Source of the DNA: Kocuria massiliensis
GTDB taxonomy: Bacteria > Actinomycetota > Actinomycetes > Actinomycetales > Micrococcaceae
DNA: 64,000 nt
Direction of reading: 5' to 3'
Assembly (NCBI RefSeq): GCF_900169715.1
Contig: NZ_LT835161.1
Location: 62,001-126,000 of the forward strand
Shown one piece after another: positions 52,879-62,727 of this stretch. Numbering within the stretch: the first letter of the stretch is position 1; each line of letters begins with the position of its first letter. The position numbers were made by a program, and so were the translations under genes. The notes below the pieces were generated by a model that worked only from the letters and a program-made list of their open reading frames with translations, had not been told where the DNA came from and searched no databases.

Positions 52879-54012
52879 CTACCGAATTCCGAATTCCACG
52901 GCGTCGGTGGTCCAAGCCCTCGCTTGATCGCTGAAGGTGACTCCCAACCCGGGGCGCTCCGGCAGGATCATGCGACCGTCACGGGTCTCGAGGGTCTCGT
53001 TGAACAGAGGGTCGAGCCAGTCGAAGTGCTCGACCCAGGGCTCCCGCGGATAGGTGGCAGCCAGATGAAGGTGGATTTCCATCGCGAAATGCGGCGCCAG
53101 ATCCAAACCGGCACGGTCAGCCAGAGTCAGCAGGCGGGTGAATTGCGTAATTCCCCCGACCCGCGGGCAATCTGGCTGAATGATGTCGCAGGCGCGCTCG
53201 TCAATCAGCCGCTCGTGTTCCGCGACGGAAGCCAGCATCTCGCCGGTCGCGATGGGGGTATCGAGGGATCGGGTGAGGCGGGCGTGGCCTTCGACGTCGT
53301 AGGCGTCCAGGGGCTCCTCGATCCACGTCAGGTCGAATTCCTCCAGGGCACGGCCCATGCGGAGGGCCGTCGTGCGGTCCCACTGCTGATTTGCGTCCAC
53401 CATGAGGGGAACGTCGGGCCCGATGTGCTCGCGCACCGCAGCTACGCGACGAAGGTCTTCCGCGGTGTCCGGAAGGCCCACCTTGATCTTGATCCCGCCG
53501 ATTCCGGCCTCTAGGGACCGGGTGGCGTTGTCTTTGACCTCTTCGATCGAAGCGTTGAGGAACCCGCCGGAGGTGTTATAGGTCCGCACCGAGTCGCGGT
53601 GGCTTCCCAACAATTTGGCCAGAGGGAGCCCCGCGCGTTTTGCCTTGAGATCGTGCAGGGCGACGTCGATCGCGGCGAGAGCCTGCGTGGCGACGCCGGA
53701 TCTCCCCACGGAAGCGCCTGCCCAGAGCAACTGGGTGTAGATCTTGGCGATGTCCGACGGATCGTGGCCGATCAGGCCCTCGGCCACTTCCCGGGCGTGG
53801 GCGTACTGTGCCGGACCGCCGGCGCGTTTGGAGTAGCTGAAGCCGATACCCTCGTGGCCCTGTGCCGTGGTGATCTCAGCGAACAGAAAAATGACCTCGG
53901 TCATGGGCTTCTGCCGGCCCGTGAAAACCTTGGCATCCGAAATGGGGACGGCCAATGGGAGCCGGACGGTGGAGAGTGCGACGTGGCGGATGGAATCGGG
54001 GGTGGTATTCAC
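52879..54012 (-). CDS. Enolase-superfamily sugar-acid dehydratase (talarate/galactarate dehydratase-like)
   Basis: 377 aa from GTG 54012, five bases after AGGAG. Mandelate racemase subgroup residues: GIKIKVG (Lys-x-Lys), LMVDANQQW (Asp metal ligand), WIEEP (Glu), IATGEM (Glu) and PHFAMEIH (catalytic His). The N-terminal capping domain starts [23 protein letters not shown]. The set resembles L-talarate/galactarate dehydratase. It is last in the operon, 9 bp after the original gudD stop, so it may supply an independent hexarate entry reaction when gudD is broken. Confidence 0.85.
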   Translation of the reverse strand: MNTTPDSIRHVALSTVRLPLAVPISDAKVFTGRQKPMTEVIFLFAEITTAQGHEGIGFSYSKRAGGPAQYAHAREVAEGLIGHDPSDIAKIYTQLLWAGASVGRSGVATQALAAIDVALHDLKAKRAGLPLAKLLGSHRDSVRTYNTSGGFLNASIEEVKDNATRSLEAGIGGIKIKVGLPDTAEDLRRVAAVREHIGPDVPLMVDANQQWDRTTALRMGRALEEFDLTWIEEPLDAYDVEGHARLTRSLDTPIATGEMLASVAEHERLIDERACDIIQPDCPRVGGITQFTRLLTLADRAGLDLAPHFAMEIHLHLAATYPREPWVEHFDWLDPLFNETLETRDGRMILPERPGLGVTFSDQARAWTTDAVEFGIR

Positions 54013-54020
54013 GGTTTCTC

Positions 54021-55366
54021 CTAGTGGGCCAGGGCGGGGCATTTGGGGTCGAAGGTCCAGCCAGGGACGAGGTATTGCATGGCCACGGCGTCGTCACGGG
54101 TACCCAGGCCGTGCTCGAGATAGAGCTGATGAGCTTCCTCGAGTGAGCTTCCTCGAGGCGCTCGCGGTCGATGCGGATGCCCAAGCCGGATTCGCGAGGA
54201 ACCTCGATCTGACCGTCACGGATCTCCAATGGCTTTTCGGTGAGGGGTTGGCCGTCCTGCCAGATCCAGTGCGTATCCAAGGCGGTGATGTTGCCGGGCG
54301 CCGCCGCGCCGACGTGCGTGAACATCGCCAGGGAAATATCGAAGTGATTATTCGAGTGGGATCCCCACGTCAGTCCGAAGTCGTGGCAGAGCTGCGCGAC
54401 GCGGGTCGAGCCGGACATCGTCCAGAAATGCGGATCGGCCAGTGGAATGTCCACGGACGCCTCGCGAATGGCGTGGGCCATTTCCCGCCAGTCGGTCGCG
54501 ATCATGTTGGTTGCGGTCTTGAGACCGGTGGCCCGGCGGAATTCCGCCATGACCTCGCGCCCGGAAAAGCGTCCCTCCGCTCCGCAGGGATCCTCGGCGT
54601 AGGCGATGTGGCCAGCCATTTCGCGTCCGTACCGGATCGCTTCCTCGAGCAGCCAACCCCCGTTGGGATCCAACGTGATGCGGGCGTCGGGAAACTCTCG
54701 GCTGAGAGCCTTAATGGTCTCGACCTCATCCTCTCCGGCCAGGGCTCCGCCCTTGAGCTTGAAGTCTTTGAATCCGTATTTCTCGTGGGCTGCCTGAGCC
54801 AAGCGCACGACGGCTTCCGGGGTCACGGCTTCCTCGCGACGAATGCGGTCCCACCCGTTGGCATCCGGCTCCCGGAGATAGGGAAGGTCGGTGCGATCGG
54901 GATCGCCGACGTAGAAGAGATATCCGAGCATGGGGACGCTCTCGCGCTGTTGGCCATCGCCCAGGAGCTCGGCCACGGGGACATCGAGGCGCTGTCCGGT
55001 CACGTCGAGCAGAGCGGACTCGAGCGCCGTGACCGCGTGAATGGTGACGCGCTGGTCGAAGGTCTGGTTTCCGCGCCCGGCAACATCCTGGGCCGCAAAC
55101 CGCTGTGAGACGTGGCGCAACAGGGTTTTGTAGCGGGACACAGGTTGCCCGATGAGGAGCTGGGTGGCCTGCTCGATGGTCGAGCGAATCGGTTCGCCGC
55201 CAGGCACCTCGCCCAGGCCAATGCGGCCATCGCTGTCGGTCAGCAGCACGATGTTGCGGGTAAAGAACGGCGCGTGAGCGCCGGAGAGGTTGAGCAGCAT
55301 CGAGTCGTGACCGGCGACCGGCACGACCTCAATCTTGTCAATGGTCGGTTGGGTGTTCGTAGACAT
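54021..55366 (-). pseudogene. gudD: Glucarate dehydratase gene, frameshifted by a 14-bp duplication
   Basis: The frame from ATG 55366 encodes a normal GudD for about 400 residues: [14 protein letters not shown], catalytic [21 protein letters not shown], and the His of [11 protein letters not shown]. At 54130-54157 an exact tandem duplication of 14 bases (TGAGCTTCCTCGAG twice) shifts the frame. The open frame then runs with unrelated residues to 53876, into the next gene. Removing one copy restores [19 protein letters not shown] and the normal C-terminus, ending at TAG 54021, for 443 aa, the usual GudD length. All active-site residues precede the break, but about 38 C-terminal residues of the capping domain are lost. 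Mutation, phase variation or a sequence error are all possible. Confidence 0.88.
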
Positions 55367-55387
55367 GCGTTCCTCGTTTTCTCCGGG

Positions 55388-56959
55388 CTACTGACCGTCG
55401 ATGGACTGGGCGGCGTTCCAGGGGTTGTCGTCTCGGGTCGGTTCCGGCAGGAGATCTTGCGGGAAGGACTGGTAGGCGACGGGCCGGAGGAATCGTTCGA
55501 TCGCGAGCGTTCCGACCGACGTCGTGCGGGAGTCGCTGGTGGCGGGGAAAGGCCCGCCGTGGACCATCGCGTGGCCTACTTCGACACCGGTCGGCCAACC
55601 GCCGTAGAGAATTCGTCCGGCAATGCCTTCGAGGCGGGGGAGCAGCGAGACGACGTCGCTGTGGTCGGAGGCCGCGGCGTGGATCGTCGCGGTCAACTGT
55701 CCCTCGAGGCCTGCGGCGGCTTCCGCCAACCGATCCGGGGAGGAGTACCGGATGACGAGCGAGGTCGCCCCGAAGATCTCCTGCTGAAGGTTGCCATTGG
55801 TCAGGAAGGTATCCAGGTCGGCCTCAAAGAGCACCGGTCCGGGGGCGTTCAGGCCCTCGCCGTCCGTTCCTCGGGCCGCGATGGTCACACCGTTCTGGGC
55901 GGCCAAGCGATCGACGCCGTCGTGCCAGGAGCGGGCGATCGACGGGGTCAGCATGGTCTGTCCGACCGACTGATCGATGCCGCTGGCGGCGGCCGCGAGG
56001 AAGTCGTCACCCGCCGAGCCTTCGGGGACGAAGATGATTCCCGGTTCGGTGCACAGCTGCCCGGCGGAACCCGTCACCGAGCCGACAAATGCCTCCGCAA
56101 GCGGCTGGGGATTGTCCAACGCGCCAGGGAAAACGAAGACCGGGTTGATCGAGCTCATCTCGGCGTATACCGGGATCGGCGTCTCCCGTTCGAAGGCGGT
56201 TCTCGCGATGGCCAGGCCACCGGATCGCGAGCCCGTGAAGCCGACGGCGTGGATCGCCGGGTCGGCGACTAAACGTTGACCGATCTCGGCTCCGGTGCCG
56301 TAGACCAGGGAGAAGACCCCGGGGTGAATGCCGTGGGCCTCGGCGGCGTCGATGATTGCCCGACCGACGAGCTCCGCGGTTCCTGGATGTGCGTTGTGCG
56401 CTTTGAAAACCACGGGGCACCCCGCGGCGAGGGCCGACGCCGTGTCGCCTCCGGCCGTTGAGAATGCGAGGGGGAAATTGCTGGCCCCGAAGACCGCGAC
56501 CGGGCCGAGTGGGATCATGCGTTGCCTGATGTCCACACGCGGGGCTGGCGAGCGGTCAGGGAGCGCGGGGTCAACCCGAACGCGGTGGTGCGAACCGGAG
56601 CGCACAACGGTGGCAAACAGACGCAGCTGCCCGGCGGTTCGCGAAACCTCGCCGTTGAGTCGAGCCTCGGTTAACCCTGTCTCTGAGCGTGCCCGATCGA
56701 CGATGGCTTCCCTAGCGTCCTCGATTCCCGCGGCGACCGCGTCGAGGAAATCGGCACGTTTCGTCGGGGGCAGGGCGCTGTAGCTGGGAAAGGCCTCTTC
56801 GGCGGCCGAGGTCGCCTCGTCCAACTGGGCCGCGTCGACCAGCGAATATGCGGGTTCGAGGGGTTCTTCGGTTGCGGGGTTAATGGCGCGGGTCGTTGCG
56901 CCGGCACCCGGTGTGGACCGGCCGTTGATGAGGGATGTTCCAGCGAGAGTGATGGTCAT
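55388..56959 (-). CDS. 2,5-dioxovalerate (alpha-ketoglutarate semialdehyde) dehydrogenase
   Basis: 523 aa from ATG 56959, overlapping the kdgD stop (ATGA) and following AAAGGTG. An aldehyde dehydrogenase fold of the KGSADH type III branch: FGASNFPLAFSTAGGDTASALAAGCPVVFKAHNAHPGT, GFTGSRSGG, AEMSSINPVFVFP, and the catalytic Cys in GSAGQLCTEPG. It oxidises the last pathway intermediate to 2-oxoglutarate with NAD(P)+. It lies between kdgD and gudD. Confidence 0.92.
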   Translation of the reverse strand: MTITLAGTSLINGRSTPGAGATTRAINPATEEPLEPAYSLVDAAQLDEATSAAEEAFPSYSALPPTKRADFLDAVAAGIEDAREAIVDRARSETGLTEARLNGEVSRTAGQLRLFATVVRSGSHHRVRVDPALPDRSPAPRVDIRQRMIPLGPVAVFGASNFPLAFSTAGGDTASALAAGCPVVFKAHNAHPGTAELVGRAIIDAAEAHGIHPGVFSLVYGTGAEIGQRLVADPAIHAVGFTGSRSGGLAIARTAFERETPIPVYAEMSSINPVFVFPGALDNPQPLAEAFVGSVTGSAGQLCTEPGIIFVPEGSAGDDFLAAAASGIDQSVGQTMLTPSIARSWHDGVDRLAAQNGVTIAARGTDGEGLNAPGPVLFEADLDTFLTNGNLQQEIFGATSLVIRYSSPDRLAEAAAGLEGQLTATIHAAASDHSDVVSLLPRLEGIAGRILYGGWPTGVEVGHAMVHGGPFPATSDSRTTSVGTLAIERFLRPVAYQSFPQDLLPEPTRDDNPWNAAQSIDGQ

Positions 56960-57903
56960 TGAGTCGCACCTTTCGTGAGTGATTTGGCGACGCCCGATGT
57001 TTCGATGAGGCGTTGTAGGTCCTCGAAGTCGGCGGCGGGCAGATCGTTGAGGGGAGGCCGGACTGGACCGGCATCCCGGCCCACTGCCCGAAGGCCTGCC
57101 TTGATGATCGATACGCCGTATCCCCGGCCGCGATCCCGGATGTCCAGGTAGGGGAGGATGAATCGGCGCAGTTTCTCTTGGACCGCGGCGCCGTCCTGAC
57201 GCCGCACATCCCGGTAGAAGGCCAGAGCGAACTCGGGCGCAAAATTGAAGATCGCGGAAGAGTAGGTGCTCATCCCCATCTGGAGGAGGGGCAGCGCATA
57301 GGTCTCGGCGGTGGGCAGGCCACCGAGGTAGAACAACCGATCGCCATTGAGGGCGGTCACCTTGGCGAGGTGCTCGATGTCTCCGACCGCGTCCTTGAAG
57401 CCGACGAAGTTGGGGTGGCGTTCGGCCAGCGTGGCAACGGTTTCGGCGCTGTAGATCGCGTTCGCCCTGTTGTACGCGATCACGGCAATGTTGACGGATG
57501 CGCACACCGCGGAGGCATGCGCGAGCAGTCCCTCTTGGCTACATTCGGTCAGGTATGGCGGTAGGAGCAAAATGCCTTCGGCCCCGGCCTTTTCCGCGCC
57601 TCGCGCGCATTCGATGGCCTGGCGGGTCGAACCCGATGCCGAGCCGAGCACCGGAACCTCGGGCCTGCTGGTCTCGACGGCCCAACCGGTCACCGTCGCG
57701 TTCTCTTCGGGGGTCAAGCTGAATCCCTCGCCGGTTCCACCGGCCGCAAAAAGGCCGGTGACTCCATGTGCTGACTGCCATTCGATGTGTTGGCGGTAGG
57801 CGGATTCATCGAGCTCGCCGTCGGCGCGAAAGGCCGTCACGGGGAATGAGAGCAGCCCGTCTTTGAGGTGCGTTGCCAACTCCCGTGGGGAATACCGGGC
57901 CAT
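56956..57903 (-). CDS. kdgD: 5-dehydro-4-deoxyglucarate dehydratase
   Basis: 315 aa, a DapA/NAL superfamily barrel. GTGEGFSLTPEE is the phosphate/carboxylate loop, the Schiff-base lysine is in FVGFKDAVGD, and the tyrosine in VIAYNRANAIY. KdgD dehydrates and decarboxylates 5-keto-4-deoxyglucarate to 2,5-dioxovalerate. It is the first gene of the leftward hexarate operon. The promoter region to its right (57904-58024) contains GTATTGATAC, a plausible LysR-type half-palindrome. Confidence 0.93.
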   Translation of the reverse strand: MARYSPRELATHLKDGLLSFPVTAFRADGELDESAYRQHIEWQSAHGVTGLFAAGGTGEGFSLTPEENATVTGWAVETSRPEVPVLGSASGSTRQAIECARGAEKAGAEGILLLPPYLTECSQEGLLAHASAVCASVNIAVIAYNRANAIYSAETVATLAERHPNFVGFKDAVGDIEHLAKVTALNGDRLFYLGGLPTAETYALPLLQMGMSTYSSAIFNFAPEFALAFYRDVRRQDGAAVQEKLRRFILPYLDIRDRGRGYGVSIIKAGLRAVGRDAGPVRPPLNDLPAADFEDLQRLIETSGVAKSLTKGATQ

Positions 57904-58024
57904 GTGGACTCCTTAGTGGTCAAGTGACTGAGACTATTCGGAGTCTATGAGCCAGGTCTCATACCTGTCTAAGTTATATTCTGCATGTATTGATACTGAT
58001 AAAGCATGAATTGAGTTTCCTCCG

Positions 58025-58918
58025 TCAGAGACTCAAACCTTCGGGGAATTCTCTGAGAATCGAGCTGAGCCTCCGAGCGGTGGGTCCCATGGACTCTTGC
58101 GAGGTGATGACGTGGAGCTCCACCAAGTCCTTGCGAAGGTCGTCGAAGGCCCGGTATTGCACCCCGGGGATGCTGAGCTTTGAGGCCGAGTGGGGGACCA
58201 GGGCAATGCCGTGGCCCGCGGCGACCAAGCTGATCATGGTGGCTACTTGATTGAGGGAATGCGAGACGTCTGCATGGTTGATCGTGAAGTTCTTGATGAC
58301 GAGGTCATAAAAGTATCGGGCACCCTGCGGTGAGTGCATGATCATGGGATGCCCTTCGACATCTTCTCGGTGAAGATGGCGTTGGGACAGGAGCTGATGC
58401 CCCTCGGGTGCGGCCAGTACAAGGCCCTCGGAATGAAGCAAGGTCGCGGTGTACGACTCTGGGGGTGTGGCGAGGCGACCCAGGCCGATGTCGATGCGGC
58501 CATCGTTGAGCCCCTCGAGCTGTTGGGCGGTGACCATTTCGTGGAGCTCGACGCCGACCGCCGGCATGTGTTCGTGGACGAGCGACAGTAATGGACCAAG
58601 GACGGTATAACCGGCCGCCGCCGTGAATCCCAGACTCAAGTGCCCTTGTCGACCCCTGGATGCTTCAACGGCAAATTCCCCAGCCCGTTGAGCTGACTCG
58701 AGGACAATACGAGCCTGTTGTAAAAATGCCTGGCCCGCCGGGGTGAGCTGGACCCTTCGGTGAGTTCTCGCGATCAATTGGGTGCCCACCGACTTCTCGA
58801 GCTTTTGGATCTGCCGGCTGAGAGGCGGCTGCGTCATGGCGAGTTCTTCGGCTGCCCGTCCGAAGTGCAGATGGTCTGCGACGGCGATGAAGCATCGTAG
58901 CTGGTCAAAGGTGTACAT
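58025..58918 (-). CDS. LysR-family regulator of hexarate catabolism
   Basis: 297 aa. The N-terminal helix-turn-helix (about 1-60) has FGRAAEELAMTQPPLSRQIQKLEKSVGTQLIART. The rest is a LysR effector-binding domain. It lies between the hexarate operon (same direction) and gntP (divergent), so it probably senses an aldarate or intermediate and controls both. Confidence 0.93.
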   Translation of the reverse strand: MYTFDQLRCFIAVADHLHFGRAAEELAMTQPPLSRQIQKLEKSVGTQLIARTHRRVQLTPAGQAFLQQARIVLESAQRAGEFAVEASRGRQGHLSLGFTAAAGYTVLGPLLSLVHEHMPAVGVELHEMVTAQQLEGLNDGRIDIGLGRLATPPESYTATLLHSEGLVLAAPEGHQLLSQRHLHREDVEGHPMIMHSPQGARYFYDLVIKNFTINHADVSHSLNQVATMISLVAAGHGIALVPHSASKLSIPGVQYRAFDDLRKDLVELHVITSQESMGPTARRLSSILREFPEGLSL

Positions 58919-58943
58919 GCGCCCCCAAACGATTGATGCAGAT

Positions 58944-58967
58944 TAGGTATTACAAAATGCAAACCTA
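58944..58967. promoter_or_regulatory. LysR-type inverted repeat between the regulator and gntP
   Basis: TAGGT (58944-58948) and ACCTA (58963-58967) form an inverted repeat with a 14-nt AT-rich spacer in the divergent promoter region. Spacing suits a LysR recognition site. Role inferred. Confidence 0.4.
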
Positions 58968-59086
58968 GTTATAGACAATATTGAAACATGGCTCATAGGC
59001 TCAGTCGATGTGAAGCAGGACACGGCGAACCTTTTGTGGGGCGTCGCGAATCTGTTCCCGCCATTCTGGGTTCGAAGGAGAAACCG

Positions 59087-60445
59087 ATGCCCCTCTTTAT
59101 TGTCGCGCTGGCCGTGGCCCTCTTGCTCGTCTTGATGACGAGGTTCAAACTCAACGGATTCGTCTCGTTGCTGGTCGTCTCGGTGCTCGTCGCAAGCTGG
59201 GGTGCCGCCACGGGAATGCTGACGCTGGAGGACAAACCGGCCACGATCGCCGATATTCCCAAGATCATCGGATCCGGCATCGGGGGTCAGCTTGAAGAGA
59301 CCCTTGCGGTGATCGGTCTCGGTGCCATGATTGGCCGCATTCTGGGTGACGCCGGCGCTGCGCAGCGCATAGCTCTCCGAGTGGTCGATGTTTTGGGTGA
59401 GAAGCGCGTCCAATGGGCCATGGTCATCACCTCGATGCTCATCGGCGTGACGATGTTCTACGAGGCGGCCTTCGTGATCGTGGTCCCGATCGCCTTCACC
59501 TTGGTTCGTGCGACCCGAACGAATCTGCTCTGGGTTGGCCTGCCGATGTCGATCTCGCTGTCCACGATGCATTCTTTTCTGCCTCCTCACCCCGGCCCCA
59601 CGGCCGCGGCAGGCATCTACGAAGCCTCGCCCGGTTTGGCGCTCCTATACGGCTTGTTCATTGCGGTGCCGGCGGGCGCGCTGGTTGCGATGCTGTGGCC
59701 GCGCCTGGCTTTCGTCAAGAAGATGAATCCGAGTATCCCTCAGGGCATGATCTCGGATAAGCAGTTCGAGGACCATGAGATGCCGAGCATGGGCCGTTCG
59801 CTCCTCGTGGCGTTGCTGCCCGTCATCATGATCGCGGGAGCCGAAATCTTCATCATGGTCGGCCCCGAAGGCACCCTCATGAAAGTGGTGACGTTTGTGG
59901 GTTCTCCGATGGTGGCGCTCCTCATTACGCTCTTGGTGGCGATCGTGGTGTTCGGGCCGATGAGCGGCCGCCCGCTGGCCGAGGTGGCGACGTCGATGTC
60001 GGAATCCGCGCGAGCCATGGCCATGATCATCATGGTGATCGCCGGCGGTGGCGCGTTCAAGGAAGTCCTCGTCTCGACGGGTATTGCTCAGTACATCGCA
60101 GATATGACCTCGGGCTGGCCCGTTCACCCGATCATCCTGGTCTGGGTGACCGCCGTGATTCTTCGTGTGGCTCTCGGTTCGGCGTCGGTCGCCGTGACGA
60201 CGGCGGCAGGCATTGCTGCTCCGCTGGTGGCCTCAAGTGGGGTGTCGCCGGAGCTCATGGTCCTGGCGACGGCGTGTGGATCGATTGCCGTGAGTCACGT
60301 CAACGACCCCGGGTTCTGGATGTTCAAGGAATACTTCAACCTCAGTGTGATGGAGACAATCCGGGCTCGCACCACCTACACCACGGTTCTCTCCGTCCTG
60401 GGCCTCGGTGGGGTGTTGTTGTTGAACCTCGTGGTCCCGGCCTAG
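59087..60445 (+). CDS. GntP-family sugar-acid permease
   Basis: 452 aa from ATG 59087, six bases after GAAGGAG. About twelve hydrophobic segments. GntP signature stretches include TMFYEAAFVIVVPIAFTLVR, HSFLPPHPGPTAAAGIY, and SASVAVTTAAGIAAPL, and the C-terminal HVNDPGFWMFKEYFNLS. The family imports gluconate or related acids with protons. Beside the hexarate genes and divergent from their LysR gene, it is probably the glucarate/galactarate importer. Confidence 0.9.
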   Translation: MPLFIVALAVALLLVLMTRFKLNGFVSLLVVSVLVASWGAATGMLTLEDKPATIADIPKIIGSGIGGQLEETLAVIGLGAMIGRILGDAGAAQRIALRVVDVLGEKRVQWAMVITSMLIGVTMFYEAAFVIVVPIAFTLVRATRTNLLWVGLPMSISLSTMHSFLPPHPGPTAAAGIYEASPGLALLYGLFIAVPAGALVAMLWPRLAFVKKMNPSIPQGMISDKQFEDHEMPSMGRSLLVALLPVIMIAGAEIFIMVGPEGTLMKVVTFVGSPMVALLITLLVAIVVFGPMSGRPLAEVATSMSESARAMAMIIMVIAGGGAFKEVLVSTGIAQYIADMTSGWPVHPIILVWVTAVILRVALGSASVAVTTAAGIAAPLVASSGVSPELMVLATACGSIAVSHVNDPGFWMFKEYFNLSVMETIRARTTYTTVLSVLGLGGVLLLNLVVPA

Positions 60446-60793
60446 GCGATACGGCCTCATCGGGACATTGAGGACTATGAGAACGGCCACGCGTCGTGTG
60501 GGTTGAGCCGATCTCGCGGGAATCATGGAGCCCGTCTCTGCCGAAGTTCGATATCCTGAACAGAGCCGCGCCAGGTCGCCCATCGACGACGACGTCGACC
60601 CGTCGCGGTGGGGACCAGCCAGGACGGCTCCGTATGTCACCGTCAACCACCGAGGTCCGCGTCGGGGCTCGTACCGAGGTCACGCAAATGTGACTCTTGG
60701 GGAACACGGAATATGCTTGACCCGTCTCGGAAAGTATCTATTCCTGGTCCATCGGAGTACTGAATTTTGCACAAGTTGAAAGAGGATGAATCC
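60446..60793. other. Gene-free region ahead of the mevalonate operon
   Basis: No credible protein. Near the right end TTGACC (60717-60722) and TATTCC (60739-60744), 16 bp apart, are a candidate promoter for the mevalonate operon. A weak CCTCA/TGAGG hairpin (60453-60470) follows gntP. Confidence 0.4.
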
Positions 60794-61738
60794 TTGCAGG
60801 CCTCGACTGTCGGCCAGTCGGTTGCCTGGGGGAAGGTCATTCTCTTCGGTGAGCATGCGGTGGTGCATGGCCATCCGGCCATCGCCTTCCCCCTGCCTCA
60901 GGTTGGCCTGACTGCCACGGCGACGCCGTCGCCAGGACCCCTGTGGCTCACCGTCGACATTTACGATGGGCCCCTCGCCAGTGCGCCGCCGATGCTGGCG
61001 CCCTTGCGAGCGACGATCATCGCGACCCTGGACCTCATCGGCCGTGAGCCTCGGAACCTGCACGTCACCTGCATCGGAGACTTCCCCTTGGAACGGGGCT
61101 TAGGATCCAGCGCCGCGGGCGCTGCAAGTATCGTCAACGCGATCGCCGATCTCACCGGCGATGACCTCTCCCGTCCCGTGCGCCACAGCCTGGTGCAAAC
61201 CGGCGAGCGAGTGGCCCACGGCAATCCGTCCGGGCTCGATGCGTACACCGTGCTCAGCCGATCGCCGATCTGGTTCCAAGACGGGCAGGCCGAAAACATC
61301 GAGGTGAACCTCGGTGCGCCCATCGTGGTGGCCGATTCCGGGCAACCCGGCGACACCCACTCCGCCGTGGGTGCGGTGACGGCCATGATGCGCACCAATC
61401 CGGAAGAAGTGGCCGGATACTTCGCGACCATTCGTGATCACACCGTCGCGGCACGCGAGAACTTGCTCAAGGATGAGCGAGCCACGCTGGGCCGGCGCAT
61501 GAACGAGGTACACGAAGCCTTGCGCTCGTTGTCCGTGTCGAGTCCGCATCTCGACCAATTGGTGTATTCCGCTCGTGAAGCAGGTGCCCTCGGTGCCAAG
61601 CTGACCGGCGGAGGCCGTGGCGGATGCATCATAGCCCTCGCACGTGATGCTCAACACGGGCAAGATCTCGCGCGAAGCATGGAGCAGGCCGGAGCCCTCC
61701 AAACCTGGATTCTGAACCCTGAGGAGTTCGAGAAGTGA
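60794..61738 (+). CDS. mvk: Mevalonate kinase
   Basis: 314 aa from TTG 60794, 8 bases after AGAGG; TTG at 60767 is an alternative. GHMP kinase motifs: VILFGEHAVVHGHPAIA (near the N-terminus), the ATP loop ERGLGSSAAGAASIV, and KLTGGGRGGCIIAL at the C-terminus. It phosphorylates mevalonate, the first of the three ATP-dependent steps towards IPP. First gene of the operon; its stop overlaps mvaD (GTGA). Confidence 0.92.
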   Translation: MQASTVGQSVAWGKVILFGEHAVVHGHPAIAFPLPQVGLTATATPSPGPLWLTVDIYDGPLASAPPMLAPLRATIIATLDLIGREPRNLHVTCIGDFPLERGLGSSAAGAASIVNAIADLTGDDLSRPVRHSLVQTGERVAHGNPSGLDAYTVLSRSPIWFQDGQAENIEVNLGAPIVVADSGQPGDTHSAVGAVTAMMRTNPEEVAGYFATIRDHTVAARENLLKDERATLGRRMNEVHEALRSLSVSSPHLDQLVYSAREAGALGAKLTGGGRGGCIIALARDAQHGQDLARSMEQAGALQTWILNPEEFEK

Positions 61739-62727
61739 CCTCGCCGCACGCGACCGCCGTCGCCCACCCGAACCTGGCCCTCATCAAGTACTGGGGCAAG
61801 CGCGATCACGACCTGGTGCTTCCCTGCACGGGAAGTCTTTCCCTGACCCTCGACGTCTTTCCGACGCGCACCAGCGTGCGGCTCGACCCGGAGCTCACGA
61901 ACGACCGCCTGATCCTCAACGAGGAAGAGGTCACCGGAAATGCCCTCGAGCGGGTTCGTTCCTTTTTGGACATCGTCCGGGAGAGGTCGGGTCAGGCTAC
62001 CTACGCTCACGTTGAGTCCCGAAACTCCGTGCCTACCGGCGCAGGCCTCGCCTCGAGCGCATCGGGTTTTGCCGCACTAGCGACGGCCGCCAGCTCCGCC
62101 TATGGCCTTCCCACGGACACCACGGCCCTCTCCCGATTGGCCCGACGCGGTTCCGGTTCGGCCTGCCGTTCGGTGATCGCGGACCTCGCGGTGTGGCACG
62201 CTGGCGACGGTGAGGGCCATGCCGCCGACGCGACGTCGTACGCGGAACAGGTGCCCGGGCCACGGCTCGCGATGGTTATCGCCGTGGTTTCGGCAGCCCA
62301 GAAATCGATCTCTTCGCGCGTCGCCATGAAACTCACCGCGGAATCTTCCCCGTTCTTTGACGGATGGGTCTCGGGCACGACGGCAGACCTCGACGACATG
62401 CAGGCCGCACTCACCGCTGGCGACTACACACGCGTCGGAGAGTTGACCGAATCCAACGCCTTGCGCATGCACGCGGCGATCAATGGAACTCGACCGGCCA
62501 TCCGATATCTCGCGCCCACGTCGGTGGCTCTCTTCGACGCCGCCGCCGAACTGCGCGAGGACGGCCTGGAAGTGTACGCAACCGCCGACGCCGGCCCCAA
62601 CGTTGCGATTCTGTGCCGTGAAGACGACCTGGAACGTACCCGCGCCGCCTTCGCCGTCCGGTTCCCGGACCTTGACCTCATCGCCGCCCGCTCGGGGCCG
62701 GGGGCGTACCTCACGGAGGGCGAATGA
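61735..62727 (+). CDS. mvaD: Diphosphomevalonate decarboxylase
   Basis: 330 aa from GTG 61735. Family motifs: AHPNLALIKYWGKRD, NSVPTGAGLASSASGFAAL, RRGSGSACRS, and TADAGPNVAILC. It decarboxylates mevalonate 5-diphosphate to isopentenyl diphosphate with ATP. It overlaps mvk by GTGA and pmk by ATGA, so the operon is translationally coupled. Confidence 0.95.
   Translation: MTSPHATAVAHPNLALIKYWGKRDHDLVLPCTGSLSLTLDVFPTRTSVRLDPELTNDRLILNEEEVTGNALERVRSFLDIVRERSGQATYAHVESRNSVPTGAGLASSASGFAALATAASSAYGLPTDTTALSRLARRGSGSACRSVIADLAVWHAGDGEGHAADATSYAEQVPGPRLAMVIAVVSAAQKSISSRVAMKLTAESSPFFDGWVSGTTADLDDMQAALTAGDYTRVGELTESNALRMHAAINGTRPAIRYLAPTSVALFDAAAELREDGLEVYATADAGPNVAILCREDDLERTRAAFAVRFPDLDLIAARSGPGAYLTEGE

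Noticed and set aside
53876-54129. The extended C-terminus of GudD as a genuine new domain
   Set aside because: It is out-of-frame translation created by the 14-bp duplication: the restored frame yields a standard GudD ending, and the extension runs antiparallel to no known fold and into the next gene.
53867-55108. A 413-codon open frame on the plus strand opposite the hexarate dehydratase genes
   Set aside because: It is antisense to gudD and its neighbour and has no domain features. It runs through the 14-bp duplication only because of GC-rich codon structure.
58988-59086. Extended N-terminus of the GntP permease from an upstream ATG
   Set aside because: The extension is hydrophilic and lacks a ribosome binding site. 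ATG 59087 has GAAGGAG at ideal spacing and begins the first membrane helix.
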